Position numbers and translations under genes: made by a program. 64,000 bases of DNA, taken from Streptomyces sp. CoH27. GTDB lineage: Bacteria > Actinomycetota > Actinomycetes > Streptomycetales > Streptomycetaceae. Location: positions 147,599 to 211,598 of the forward strand of contig NZ_JAIQYY010000011.1 in NCBI RefSeq assembly GCF_020181035.1, in the 5' to 3' direction. The notes under the pieces were generated by a model. It saw only the letters and a list, made by a program, of their open reading frames with translations. It searched no databases and had not been told where the DNA came from. This document shows, in pieces, positions 44,501 through 52,574 of the stretch. Position 1 is the first letter of the stretch; each line of letters begins with the position of its first letter.

Positions 44501-45088
44501 GCCGAGGCGCTCCATCGCGCGCCGGGCGCCCAGCACGGAGGCCTTGGTCTGCAGGAGGTCCTGGGTGGTCTCCACGATCAGGGCGTCGGCGCCGCCCGTC
44601 AGCAGGCCCTCGGCGTTCGCCTGGAAGCCGTCCCGGAGGACGGTGTAGCCGATGTGGCCGAGGGTGGGCAGTTTGGTGCCGGGGCCGATGGAGCCGAGGA
44701 CCCAGCGCCGGCGGCCGTCCCCGGCGAAGAACTCGTCGGCCACCTCGCGGGCGATGCGGGCGCCGGCCTCGGACAGTTCGTGGACGCGGTCGGCGATCTC
44801 GTACTCCGCCATCGCCGCGTGGTTGGCGCCGAAGGTGTTGGTCTCGACGCAGTCGACGCCCACCGAGAAGTACGCCTCGTGCACCGAGCGCACGATGTCG
44901 GGGCGGGTCAGGTTGAGAATCTCGTTGCAGCCCTCAAGCTGCTGGAAGTCGTCGAGCGTGGGTTCCTGGGCCTGGAGCATGGTGCCCATGGCTCCGTCGG
45001 CGACCACCACACGGGTGGCGAGTGCCTCTCGGAGCGCGGACACCCGGGTCCGGCTGTCGGCGGAAGGGGACGGCGGCAACGAGGCCAT
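41573..45088 (-). CDS. metH: Cobalamin-dependent methionine synthase MetH
   Basis: A 1171-residue, four-module enzyme that methylates homocysteine from methyltetrahydrofolate through cobalamin. Homocysteine domain about residues 1-330, with zinc cysteines in GLNCSTGP and GGCCGTTPEHL. Pterin domain about 350-650 (GERTNANGSKKF, DLCVDYVGRDG, VLDSTEVDVIQAGL). Cobalamin domain about 660-890 with the histidine ligand in GDVHDIGKNLVDIIL. C-terminal activation (S-adenosylmethionine) domain with VYGYFPC. The length is near that of E. coli MetH. No B12 or SAM riboswitch is visible upstream. It is monocistronic, flanked by terminators. Confidence 0.95.
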   Translation of the reverse strand: MASLPPSPSADSRTRVSALREALATRVVVADGAMGTMLQAQEPTLDDFQQLEGCNEILNLTRPDIVRSVHEAYFSVGVDCVETNTFGANHAAMAEYEIADRVHELSEAGARIAREVADEFFAGDGRRRWVLGSIGPGTKLPTLGHIGYTVLRDGFQANAEGLLTGGADALIVETTQDLLQTKASVLGARRAMERLGVDVPLLVSMAFETTGTMLLGSEIGAALTALEPLGIDMIGLNCSTGPAEMSEHLRYLTRHSRIPLLCMPNAGLPVLTKDGAHFPLGPEGLAEAQENFVRDYGLSLIGGCCGTTPEHLRQVVERVQGVTPPARDPRPEPGAASLYQTVPFRQDTSYLAIGERTNANGSKKFREAMLEARWDDCVEMAREQIREGAHMLDLCVDYVGRDGVADMEELAGRFATASTLPIVLDSTEVDVIQAGLEKLGGRAVINSVNYEDGDGPESRFARVTKLAQEHGAALIALTIDEEGQARTPEKKVEIAERLIADLTGNWGIHESDILIDTLTFTICTGQEESRKDGIATIEAIRELKRRHPEVQTTLGLSNISFGLNPAARILLNSVFLDECVKAGLDSAIVHASKILPIARFSEEEVQTALDLIHDRRSEGYDPLQKLMQLFEGATAKSLKAGKAEELAALPLEERLKRRIIDGERNGLEADLDEALVERPALDIVNETLLDGMKVVGELFGSGQMQLPFVLQSAEVMKAAVAYLEPHMEKSDADGKGTIVLATVRGDVHDIGKNLVDIILSNNGYNVVNLGIKQPVSAILEAAEEHRADVIGMSGLLVKSTVIMKENLEELNQRGLAARFPVILGGAALTRAYVEQDLHELYEGEVRYARDAFEGLRLMDALIGVKRGVPGAKLPELKQRRVRAAAAVEVEERPEEGHVRSDVATDNPVPTPPFWDTRIVKGIQLKEYASWLDEGALFKGQWGLKQARTGEGPSYEDLVESEGRPRLRGLLDRLQTENLLEAAVVYGYFPCVSKDDDLIILDERGNERTRFTFPRQRRGRRLCLADFFRPEESGETDVVGLQVVTVGSRIGEETAKLFEANSYRDYLELHGLSVQLAEALAEYWHARVRGELGFAGEDPAEIEDMFALKYRGARFSLGYGACPNLEDRAKIAELLQPERIGVHLSEEFQLHPEQSTDAIVIHHPEAKYFNAR

Positions 45089-45298
45089 GAAGGGGCTCCC
45101 TAAGTGCGACGGCTGTCGGCTATGCGGTGTCCCGATGTACCGGCGGGATGCCGCACGGCGTCAGAGTAACCGGCAGTCGGCTTGGATGGGCAGCGCCGTC
45201 CACGAGGCGGACTCGGGTGGCGCTCGCGTCACACTCGGGCCACGTGTGATGTAACAGGTGTCGACCGACCATTAGCGGGAGGTCGGCATGGACCGGTA

Positions 45299-45317
45299 GT
45301 GTTCGACATTGCCGAAC
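45299..45317 (+). promoter_or_regulatory. Candidate GylR operator upstream of gylR
   Basis: GTGTTCGACATTGCCGAAC contains the inverted repeat GTTCG-N7-CGAAC. The same motif, reversed, occurs upstream of glpF (46394-46411). It is suited to an IclR-type dimer, and it lies about 110 bp before the gylR ATG. Confidence 0.6.
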
Positions 45318-45428
45318 GCTGGGTAGCAGGACATGCAGACGGTGCCGACGCGGTCGGCACCGGCCGACGGCACGGCGGCGTTCGCCGGAGGTTCGTCGGC
45401 AGTCGAAGGGGACGGAGGCAGGACGGCG

Positions 45429-46193
45429 ATGGCACGGAACATCCAGTCGCTCGAACGGGCGGCCGCGATGCTACGGCTGCTCGCGGGCGGCGAGCGCAGG
45501 CTGGGCCTGTCGGACATCGCCTCGTCGCTGGGCCTCGCCAAGGGCACGGCCCACGGCATCCTGCGCACCCTCCAGCAGGAGGGCTTCGTCGAGCAGGACG
45601 ACACCTCCGGGCGCTATCAGCTGGGCGCGGAGCTGCTGCGCCTCGGCACGACCTATCTGGACGTGCACGAACTGCGGGCGCGGGCCCTGGTGTGGACCGA
45701 CGACCTGGCCCGCTCCAGCGGGGAGAGCGTCTATCTGGGCGTCCTGCACCAGCAGGGCGTGCTGATCGTGCACCACGTCTTCCGGCCCGACGACAGCCGG
45801 CAGGTGCTGGAGATCGGCGCCATGCAGCCGCTGCACTCCACGGCGCTGGGCAAGGTGCTCTCGGCGTACGACCCGGTGGCGCACAGCGAGGCGCTGGAGA
45901 CCGAGCGGAAGGCCTTCACGGACCGCACGGTGTCCGACTGGGACGACTTCGAGCATCTCCTCGACCTCACGCGCGCGCGTGGCTACGCGGCCGACGTGGA
46001 GGAGACCTGGGAGGGCGTGGCGTCCATCGCCGCGCCCATCCACGACCGGCGCCGGATGCCCGTGGGTGCGGTCGGTATCACCGGCGCCGTGGAGCGGCTG
46101 CGCCCGGACGGCGAGCTGCGGCCCGAGCTGATCGCGGCGGTGCGCGACTGCGCCCGCGCGGTCTCCAGGGACTTGGGCGCGGGACGGTTCTGA
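45429..46193 (+). CDS. gylR: IclR-family regulator of glycerol catabolism GylR
   Basis: A 254-residue IclR protein, equal in length to the known GylR of S. coelicolor as I recall it. The N-terminal winged helix (NIQSLERAAAMLRLL ... LSDIASSLGLAKGTAHGILR) is followed by the IclR effector domain (GRYQLGAELLRLG, MQPLHSTALGKVLSAYD, SIAAPIHDRRRMPVGAVGIT). GylR represses the glpFKD operon until glycerol or glycerol 3-phosphate is present. I chose the ATG at 45429 because the family begins MARNIQSLERA. It lies upstream of glpF in the same direction and is bounded by the terminator at 46220-46245. Confidence 0.92.
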   Translation: MARNIQSLERAAAMLRLLAGGERRLGLSDIASSLGLAKGTAHGILRTLQQEGFVEQDDTSGRYQLGAELLRLGTTYLDVHELRARALVWTDDLARSSGESVYLGVLHQQGVLIVHHVFRPDDSRQVLEIGAMQPLHSTALGKVLSAYDPVAHSEALETERKAFTDRTVSDWDDFEHLLDLTRARGYAADVEETWEGVASIAAPIHDRRRMPVGAVGITGAVERLRPDGELRPELIAAVRDCARAVSRDLGAGRF

Positions 46194-46219
46194 GCGCCCG
46201 TTCTCCCTACTGGGGGTTG

Positions 46220-46245
46220 ACCGGAACGCCGGGCGGCGTTCCGGT
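46220..46245 (+). terminator. gylR terminator
   Basis: ACCGGAACGCC-GGGC-GGCGTTCCGGT: an 11-bp perfect stem with 4-nt loop, 27 bp after the gylR stop. It separates gylR from glpF, so GylR and GlpF transcripts are distinct. Confidence 0.8.
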
Positions 46246-46539
46246 TCTCGCCCTACCCTGAAGTGGACATATCGGACAAGAGCTCACGACTGCACTCGAA
46301 GAGTGATAGCTGGATGCGATCAATAACGATCCTGTTTTCGATAACAGAACCCTTGACGCATGCGTAAGGCCGAAGCAAGACTCCCGTCCATCGGTCGGCA
46401 TTGTCGAACACCTACCGGCAATACGCGCTAGAGTGTGACAACGCCAAGGGCCGGCATCGCTCTCACCCCCGAGGGCGCCTGAACCCCCGGTGGGACCCGG
46501 GGTTCGGCCAACCCTGGACGAAGGACAAAGGAGTCGCGG
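46246..46539 (+). promoter_or_regulatory. glpF promoter region with operator-like repeats
   Basis: The region before glpF holds CTGTT-TTCGAT-AACAG at 46332-46347, a TTGACG box at 46353-46358, and the GylR-type motif GTCGGCATTGTCGAACAC at 46394-46411. The last is the reverse complement, with one change, of the motif upstream of gylR. No clear -10 hexamer can be assigned. No gene is present here. Confidence 0.6.
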
Positions 46540-47334
46540 GTGTCCAGCTCCGACATCTTCATCGGCGAGACCATCGGTACCGCCATACTCATCCTGCTCG
46601 GCGGCGGCGTCTGCGCGGCCGTCACGCTCAAGGCCTCCAAGGCCCGTAACGCCGGTTGGCTCGCCATCACCTTCGGGTGGGGCTTCGCCGTTCTGACGGC
46701 CGTGTACATCTCCGGACCCCTCTCCGGTGCGCACCTGAACCCCGCCGTCACCGTCGCCCTGGCCATCAAGAACAGCGACTGGAGCAACGTCCCGGTCTAT
46801 CTCGCCGGCCAGCTGCTCGGCGCGATGATCGGTGCGGCCCTGGTGTGGGTCGCCTACTACGGCCAGTTCCACGCCCACCTGACCGACAAGGAGATCGTCG
46901 GCGGTCCGGGCGCGCAGGACACGGCGGCCAAGGCCGTCGAGGCCCAGGAGACGGGCGCCGGCCCGGTCCTCGGCATCTTCTCCACCGGCCCGGAGATCCG
47001 GAACGTGGCGCAGAACCTCGCCACGGAGATCATCGGCACCGTGGTGCTGGTCCTCGCGGTCCTCACGCAGGGCCTGAACGACAAGGGCAACGGCCTCGGT
47101 GTCCTCGGCGGTCTGGTCACCGCGCTCGTGGTGGTGTCGATCGGTCTGTCGCTCGGCGGTCCGACGGGCTACGCGATCAACCCGGCCCGTGACCTCGGCC
47201 CGCGCATCGTGCACGCCCTGCTGCCGCTGCCCAACAAGGGCGGTTCCGACTGGAGCTACGCCTGGATCCCGGTGGTCGGCCCGCTGATCGGCGCCGCTAT
47301 CGCCGCAGGCATCTACAACGTCGCCTTCGCCTAG
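46540..47334 (+). CDS. glpF: Glycerol uptake facilitator GlpF (aquaglyceroporin)
   Basis: A 264-residue major intrinsic protein with six membrane spans and two re-entrant NPA loops: SGPLSGAHLNPAVTVA and GPTGYAINPARDLGPR. The Asp after the second NPA (NPARD) is the mark of glycerol-conducting members. A longer hydrophilic loop is found in the middle (QFHAHLTDKEIVGGPG ...). It passively admits glycerol, which GlpK then traps by phosphorylation. The start is GTG 46540. It is the first gene of glpFKD, with a 63-bp gap to glpK. Confidence 0.95.
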   Translation: MSSSDIFIGETIGTAILILLGGGVCAAVTLKASKARNAGWLAITFGWGFAVLTAVYISGPLSGAHLNPAVTVALAIKNSDWSNVPVYLAGQLLGAMIGAALVWVAYYGQFHAHLTDKEIVGGPGAQDTAAKAVEAQETGAGPVLGIFSTGPEIRNVAQNLATEIIGTVVLVLAVLTQGLNDKGNGLGVLGGLVTALVVVSIGLSLGGPTGYAINPARDLGPRIVHALLPLPNKGGSDWSYAWIPVVGPLIGAAIAAGIYNVAFA

Positions 47335-47397
47335 CACACGCCTCGCAGCACGCGCCGTACGTACCGCCCCTCACCACGGATCTTTCAGGAGCACACA

Positions 47398-48936
47398 GTG
47401 ACCGACGCCCACACCGCAGGCCCCTTCATCGCCGCGATCGACCAGGGCACCACCTCCTCGCGCTGCATCGTCTTCGACCGGGACGGCCGGATCGTCTCCG
47501 TCGACCAGAAGGAGCACGAGCAGATCTTCCCCAAGCCGGGCTGGGTCGAGCACGACGCCAACGAGATCTGGACCAACGTCCAGGAAGTCGTCGCCGGGGC
47601 CATCCAGAAGGCCGGCATCACCCGTGACGACATCAAGGCCATCGGTATCACCAACCAGCGCGAGACGACCGTGCTGTGGGACAAGAACACCGGTGAGCCC
47701 GTCCACAACGCCCTTGTCTGGCAGGACACCCGCACCGACGCGCTCTGCCGGGAGCTGGGCCGCAACGTCGGCCAGGACCGCTTCCGCCGCGAGACCGGTC
47801 TGCCGCTCGCGTCGTACTTCTCCGGTCCGAAGGCCCGCTGGCTGCTCGACAACGTCGAGGGGCTGCGGGAGCGCGCCGAGGCGGGCGACATCCTCTTCGG
47901 CACCATGGACACCTGGGTCATCTGGAACCTGACCGGCGGCGTCAACGGCGGCAAGCACGTCACCGACGTCACCAACGCCTCCCGCACCCTTCTCATGAAC
48001 CTGCACACGATGCAGTGGGACGAGAAGATCGCCGAGTCGATCGGCGTGCCGCTGCAGATCCTGCCCGAGATCCGCTCCTCCGCCGAGGTCTACGGCGAGA
48101 TCAAGGGCGGCAAGCTCGGCGAGCTGCTCGGCGGCATCCCGGTCGCCTCCGCGCTCGGCGACCAGCAGGCGGCCCTGTTCGGCCAGTGCTGCTTCGCCGA
48201 GGGCGAGACCAAGTCGACCTACGGCACCGGCACCTTCATGGTGATGAACACCGGCGACAAGATCATCAACTCCTACGCCGGTCTGCTGACCACGGTCGGC
48301 TACAAGATCGGCGAGCAGCCGACGGTCTACGCCCTGGAGGGCTCGATCGCCGTCACCGGCTCGCTGGTGCAGTGGATGCGCGACCAGATGGGCCTCATCT
48401 CCACCGCCGCCGAGATCGAGACGCTCGCGCTCTCGGTCGAGGACAACGGCGGTGCCTACTTCGTGCCGGCCTTCTCGGGCCTGTTCGCCCCGCACTGGCG
48501 TTCCGACGCCCGCGGTGTGATCGCCGGTCTCACCCGGTACGTCACCAAGGCGCACCTCGCGCGCGCCGTCCTGGAGGCCACCGCGTGGCAGACCCGGGAG
48601 ATCGCCGACGCCATGGTCAAGGACTCCGGCGATGAACTGGTGGCGCTCAAGGTGGACGGTGGCATGACCGCCAACAATCTGCTGATGCAGACGCTCGCCG
48701 ACGTCCTGGACGCGCCCGTGGTGCGCCCGATGGTCGCGGAGACCACCTGCCTCGGCGCCGCCTACGCCGCCGGCCTGGCCGTCGGCTTCTGGTCCAGCAC
48801 CGACGAACTGCGCGCCAACTGGCGCCGGGCCGCCGAATGGACCCCCCGCATGGACGCGGAGACCCGCGACCGTGAGTACAAGAACTGGCTCAAGGCCGTC
48901 GACCGGACCATGGGCTGGATCGAGGACGAGGACTGA
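47398..48936 (+). CDS. glpK: Glycerol kinase GlpK
   Basis: A 512-residue FGGY carbohydrate kinase that phosphorylates glycerol to sn-glycerol 3-phosphate. IAAIDQGTTSSRCIVFDRDG is the N-terminal phosphate-binding motif; GYWVEHDAN-type substrate loop, QRETTVLWDKNTG, and FSGLFAPHWRSDARGVIAGL and the C-terminal FGGY signature region follow. It starts with GTG 47398 after CAGGAG. The middle gene of glpFKD, induced by glycerol via GylR. In many organisms it is also a point of catabolite control. Confidence 0.95.
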   Translation: MTDAHTAGPFIAAIDQGTTSSRCIVFDRDGRIVSVDQKEHEQIFPKPGWVEHDANEIWTNVQEVVAGAIQKAGITRDDIKAIGITNQRETTVLWDKNTGEPVHNALVWQDTRTDALCRELGRNVGQDRFRRETGLPLASYFSGPKARWLLDNVEGLRERAEAGDILFGTMDTWVIWNLTGGVNGGKHVTDVTNASRTLLMNLHTMQWDEKIAESIGVPLQILPEIRSSAEVYGEIKGGKLGELLGGIPVASALGDQQAALFGQCCFAEGETKSTYGTGTFMVMNTGDKIINSYAGLLTTVGYKIGEQPTVYALEGSIAVTGSLVQWMRDQMGLISTAAEIETLALSVEDNGGAYFVPAFSGLFAPHWRSDARGVIAGLTRYVTKAHLARAVLEATAWQTREIADAMVKDSGDELVALKVDGGMTANNLLMQTLADVLDAPVVRPMVAETTCLGAAYAAGLAVGFWSSTDELRANWRRAAEWTPRMDAETRDREYKNWLKAVDRTMGWIEDED

Positions 48937-48977
48937 GCTGCCCCCACGACAGCTCTGACGAGGAGTAAGTACCCGAC

Positions 48978-50594
48978 ATGACCAGTCAGTCCACCCTGAG
49001 TTCCGTGCCTGCCCTGGGGACGCACCCGGCCTCCGGTTCCAACCCGAGCCGGGCCGAGACCAGGGAGCAGCTCTCCAAGGCGTCGTACGACCTTCTGGTG
49101 ATCGGCGGCGGCATCCTGGGCATCTCCACCGCCTGGCACGCCGCGCAGTCCGGCCTGAGGGTGGCGCTGGTCGACTCCGGCGACTTCGCCGGTGCCACCT
49201 CCTCCGCCTCCTCCAAGCTGCTCCACGGCGGCCTGCGCTACCTGCAGACCGGCGCGGTGAAGCTGGTGGCGGAGAACCACTTCGAGCGCCGTGCGGTCTC
49301 CCGTCAGGTGGCCCCCCACCTGGCGAACCCGCTCACCTTCTACCTCCCCGTGTACAAGGGCGGGCCGCACGGCGCGGCGAAGCTCGGCGCGGGCGTCTTC
49401 GCCTACTCCGCGCTCTCCGCGTTCGGCGACGGCGTGGGCCACCTGCTCTCCCCCGCCAAGGCGGCGCAGGACGTGCCCGAGCTGCGTACCGAGAACCTCA
49501 AGGCCGTGGCCGTGTACGGCGACGACCAGATGAACGACGCCCGCATGGCGCTGATGACGGTCCGCGCAGCCGTCGAGGCGGGGGCGGTCGTCCTCAACCA
49601 CGCCGAGGTCACCGGGCTGCGCTTCACCCAGGGCCGGGTGACGGGCGCCGACCTGAAGGACCGCCTGTCCGGCGAGGAGTTCGGCGTGGGCGCCCGCCTG
49701 GTGCTGAACGCGACCGGCCCGTGGGTCGACCACCTGCGCAGGATGGAGGACCCGAACGCGGCGCCGTCCATCCGTCTGTCCAAGGGCGCGCACCTGGTCC
49801 TCAAGCGCACCTCCCCGTGGAAGGCCGCGCTCGCGACCCCGATCGACAAGTACCGGATCACCTTCGCCCTCCCCTGGGAGGACATGCTGCTGCTCGGCAC
49901 CACCGACGAGGAGTACGAGGGCGACCCGGCGGACGTGTCCGTCAACGACAAGGACATAGCCCAGATCCTGGACGAGGCCGCGTTCTCCGTCCGGGACCAG
50001 CAGCTCCAGCGCGACCTGATCACCTACGCCTTCGCCGGCCTGCGGGTGCTGCCGGGCGGCCCCGGTGACACCGCCAAGGCCAAGCGCGAGACCGTGGTGA
50101 CCGAGGGCAAGGGCGGCATGCTGTCCGTCGCCGGCGGCAAGTGGACCACCTTCCGGCACATCGGCCGTACGGTCATGCAGAAGCTGGAGGCGCTGCCGGG
50201 TCACCCGCTCGGCGACGACTTCGAGCCGATCTCGTCGCTGCCGAAGAAGCTCCCGCTGCCCGGCGTCGCCAACCCCCGCGCGGTCGCGCACCGGCTGCTG
50301 GTGGACCACCCGGCCCCGGGCCCGCGCATGGCGGCGGACACCGCGAAGCACCTGGCCACCCACTACGGCTCCCTGGCCTTCGACATCGCCCGCCTGGCGA
50401 ACGAGAACCCGGAGCTCGCCGAGCGCGTCCACCCGGACGCCCCGGAGATCTGGGCGCAGGTCGTCTGGGCCCGCGACCACGAGTGGGCCGAGACGGCGGA
50501 CGACGTGCTGCGCCGCCGTACGACGCTGACGATCCGGGGCCTGGCCACGGACGAGGTCCGCGCGAAGGTGCAGGACGTGCTCGACAAGAAGTGA
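48978..50594 (+). CDS. glpD: Aerobic glycerol-3-phosphate dehydrogenase GlpD
   Basis: A 538-residue FAD-linked dehydrogenase that oxidises glycerol 3-phosphate to dihydroxyacetone phosphate and passes electrons to quinone at the membrane. The FAD-binding GxGxxG is LVIGGGILGISTAWHAAQSG near residue 40. SGATSSASSKLLHGGLRYLQ, LNATGPWVDHLRRMED, and the C-terminal VAGGKWTTFRHIGR follow. It lies 41 bp after glpK. The terminator at 50609-50640 closes the operon. Confidence 0.95.
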   Translation: MTSQSTLSSVPALGTHPASGSNPSRAETREQLSKASYDLLVIGGGILGISTAWHAAQSGLRVALVDSGDFAGATSSASSKLLHGGLRYLQTGAVKLVAENHFERRAVSRQVAPHLANPLTFYLPVYKGGPHGAAKLGAGVFAYSALSAFGDGVGHLLSPAKAAQDVPELRTENLKAVAVYGDDQMNDARMALMTVRAAVEAGAVVLNHAEVTGLRFTQGRVTGADLKDRLSGEEFGVGARLVLNATGPWVDHLRRMEDPNAAPSIRLSKGAHLVLKRTSPWKAALATPIDKYRITFALPWEDMLLLGTTDEEYEGDPADVSVNDKDIAQILDEAAFSVRDQQLQRDLITYAFAGLRVLPGGPGDTAKAKRETVVTEGKGGMLSVAGGKWTTFRHIGRTVMQKLEALPGHPLGDDFEPISSLPKKLPLPGVANPRAVAHRLLVDHPAPGPRMAADTAKHLATHYGSLAFDIARLANENPELAERVHPDAPEIWAQVVWARDHEWAETADDVLRRRTTLTIRGLATDEVRAKVQDVLDKK

Positions 50595-50608
50595 CCCCGG
50601 CAGGGCAG

Positions 50609-50640
50609 AGGGGCGGTGCCACTCCGGTGGGGCCGCCCCT
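50609..50640 (+). terminator. glpFKD terminator
   Basis: AGGGGCGG and CCGCCCCT are perfect 8-bp arms, with extra pairing in the loop, 14 bp after the glpD stop. Confidence 0.7.
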
Positions 50641-50702
50641 GTCGCGTACTGTGCTGAGACATCCGATGTCCGGGGCAGGGCGCGGGCGACAGGAGGCCGG
50701 TC

Positions 50703-51374
50703 ATGGCAGTCACCGACGAGGCGATCGAGAAGATCAAGGACATGATCGTCTCCGGTGCGCTGCGGCCCGGCGACCGGCTGCCCAAGGAGAGCGAACTCGC
50801 CGCCGCGCTGGGGCTGTCGCGCAACTCGCTGCGGGAGGCCGTACGGGCCCTGTCGCTGATCCGGATCCTGGACGTGCGCCAGGGCGACGGCACCTATGTC
50901 ACCAGCCTGGACCCGCAGTTGCTGCTGGAGGCGATGAGCTTCGTCGTCGACTTCCACCGCGACGACACCGTGCTGGAGTTCCTCGCGGTGCGCCGCATCC
51001 TGGAGCCGGCCGCGACGGCGATGGCCGCGTCCCGGATCAGCGAGCAGCAACTCGACGCCCTGTCGGCCCGGTTGGACGCGCTGGGCGCCGAGCCCTCGGT
51101 GGAGGAACTGGTCGCCGCCGACCTGGAGTTCCACCGCGGCATCGCACGCGCCGCCGGCAACTCGGTGCTGTGCTCGCTGCTGGACAGCCTGTCCGGCCCG
51201 ACCACCCGGGCCCGGATCTGGCGGGGTCTGACCCAGGAGGACGCCGTCGGCCGCACCCTGCGCGAGCACCGGGCGATCCTGGCCGCCCTGCGCGACCGCG
51301 ACGCGGAGACGGCCCGCTCCTGGGCGACCGTGCACATCGCGAGTGTGGAGCAGTGGCTGCGCAGCACGCTGTGA
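50703..51374 (+). CDS. GntR-family (FCD/FadR subfamily) transcriptional regulator
   Basis: A 223-residue regulator. The N-terminal winged helix (IEKIKDMIVSGALRPGDRLP, ESELAAALGLSRNSLREAVRAL) is followed by an all-helical FCD domain (VLEFLAVRRILEPAATAMAA, DLEFHRGIARAAGNSVLCSLL, LREHRAILAALRDRDAETAR) that typically binds a small organic acid through a metal. It lies just after glpD, in the same direction but behind a terminator. Its own ATG has GGAGG-type sequence upstream. A role in glycerol or carbon control is positional inference only. Confidence 0.88.
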   Translation: MAVTDEAIEKIKDMIVSGALRPGDRLPKESELAAALGLSRNSLREAVRALSLIRILDVRQGDGTYVTSLDPQLLLEAMSFVVDFHRDDTVLEFLAVRRILEPAATAMAASRISEQQLDALSARLDALGAEPSVEELVAADLEFHRGIARAAGNSVLCSLLDSLSGPTTRARIWRGLTQEDAVGRTLREHRAILAALRDRDAETARSWATVHIASVEQWLRSTL

Positions 51375-51517
51375 GGTCCCGGCGAACCAGGGGTGTTCCG
51401 CACTGACGATCGGGGCAGTGATCCGTTCACTCCCCCGTGCAAGGGGGCTGCGGGCGCCCCCGCCGGACGCCGTAAGGTTGGTGAGTCAAGCGAGGGCACG
51501 TCGGAAGGAGGCACTGG

Positions 51518-52513
51518 GTGATCGAGCTGGAGGGGGTTCCCGAGCTGATCGACCCAGTCATGGTGGCCGCGTTCGAGGGCTGGAACGATGCCGGTGACGC
51601 CGCCTCCACGGCGGTCGCGCATCTGGAACGCGAGTTCAAGGGCGAGGTGTTCGCGGCGCTGGACGCCGAGGACTACTACGACTTCCAGGTGAACCGTCCC
51701 ACGGTGTTCATGGACGGCGGCGTGCGCAAGATCACATGGCCGACGACCCGGCTGTCGGTGGTCCGCGTCGGCGGCGAGAAGCCGCGCGACCTGGTGCTGG
51801 TCCGCGGCATCGAACCGTCCATGCGCTGGCGCTCGTTCTGCAACGAACTGCTGGGCTTCGCGCACGAACTGGGCGTGGAGCTGGTGGTCATCCTGGGCGC
51901 CCTGCTCGGTGACACCCCACACACGCGTCCGGTGCCGGTCAGCGGGGTCACGTCCGACCCGGACCTGGCCCAGCGGATGGACCTGGAGGAGACCAAGTAC
52001 GAGGGCCCGACGGGCATCGTCGGCGTCCTGCAGGAGGCGTGCACGCACGCGGGCGTCCCGGCGGTGTCGCTGTGGGCGGCCGTACCGCACTACGTCTCCC
52101 AGCCGCCCAACCCCAAGGCCACGCTGGCGCTGCTCAACCGGCTGGAGGACCTGCTGGACCTGCGCATCCCGCAGGGCGAGCTGCCCGAGGACGCGCGCGC
52201 CTGGCAGGTGGGCGTGGACCAGCTGGCCGCCGAGGACAGCGAGGTCGCCGAGTACGTGCAGACGCTGGAGGAGGCCCGCGACACCGCGGAGCTGCCGGAG
52301 GCGTCGGGTGAGGCGATCGCCCGCGAGTTCGAGCGGTACCTACGGCGCCGGGACGTGAACCCGCCGGGCGGCCACGCCACGGCGGACGGCACGGACACGG
52401 GCTCGTGGCTGCGGGACAGCCCCAGCGGGAAGAGCCGGCCGCCGAAGCCGCCGAAGCCGGATGCCGATGCCTCCGGCGGAGAGGCCGACGACGAGGGCGA
52501 CTCGGAGGACTGA
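51518..52513 (+). CDS. PAC2-family protein (proteasome-assembly-chaperone-2-like fold)
   Basis: A 331-residue protein of the PAC2 superfamily, which contains archaeal and eukaryotic proteasome assembly chaperone relatives. Family blocks: LIDPVMVAAFEGWNDAGDAAS, DYYDFQVNRPTV, GIEPSMRWRSFCNELLG, ILGALLGDTPHTRPV and ISLWAAVPHY-like SLWAAVPHYVSQPPNPKA. The last 70 residues are disordered and acidic/Pro-rich. GGAAGGAGG precedes the GTG at 51518. The Mtb homologue (Rv2125) is near mshC too. Whether it acts on the Pup-proteasome is unproven; its neighbour is mshC, convergent, with a shared terminator. Confidence 0.85.
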   Translation: MIELEGVPELIDPVMVAAFEGWNDAGDAASTAVAHLEREFKGEVFAALDAEDYYDFQVNRPTVFMDGGVRKITWPTTRLSVVRVGGEKPRDLVLVRGIEPSMRWRSFCNELLGFAHELGVELVVILGALLGDTPHTRPVPVSGVTSDPDLAQRMDLEETKYEGPTGIVGVLQEACTHAGVPAVSLWAAVPHYVSQPPNPKATLALLNRLEDLLDLRIPQGELPEDARAWQVGVDQLAAEDSEVAEYVQTLEEARDTAELPEASGEAIAREFERYLRRRDVNPPGGHATADGTDTGSWLRDSPSGKSRPPKPPKPDADASGGEADDEGDSED

Positions 52514-52520
52514 GCAGCAC

Positions 52521-52553
52521 AAGGGGCGGTACGCGCGATGCGTACCGCCCCTT
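52521..52553. terminator. Bidirectional terminator between the PAC2 gene and mshC
   Basis: AAGGGGCGGTACGC and GCGTACCGCCCCTT are perfect 14-bp arms around a 5-nt loop, in the 61 bp between the convergent stops. Suited to end both transcripts. Confidence 0.85.
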
Positions 52554-52574
52554 CGGCGTCCACCGGAGCCGAAG

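Noticed and set aside
40898..45103. A 1401-codon open frame on the plus strand
   Set aside because: It is the antisense of metH; such frames arise from GC-rich codon bias, and the minus-strand reading has all MetH domains.
45089..45298. A cobalamin or SAM riboswitch upstream of metH
   Set aside because: I found no conserved B12-box or SAM-aptamer pattern in this region.
48762..51335. An 857-codon minus-strand frame
   Set aside because: Shadow of glpD and the GntR gene, which are firmly identified on the plus strand.
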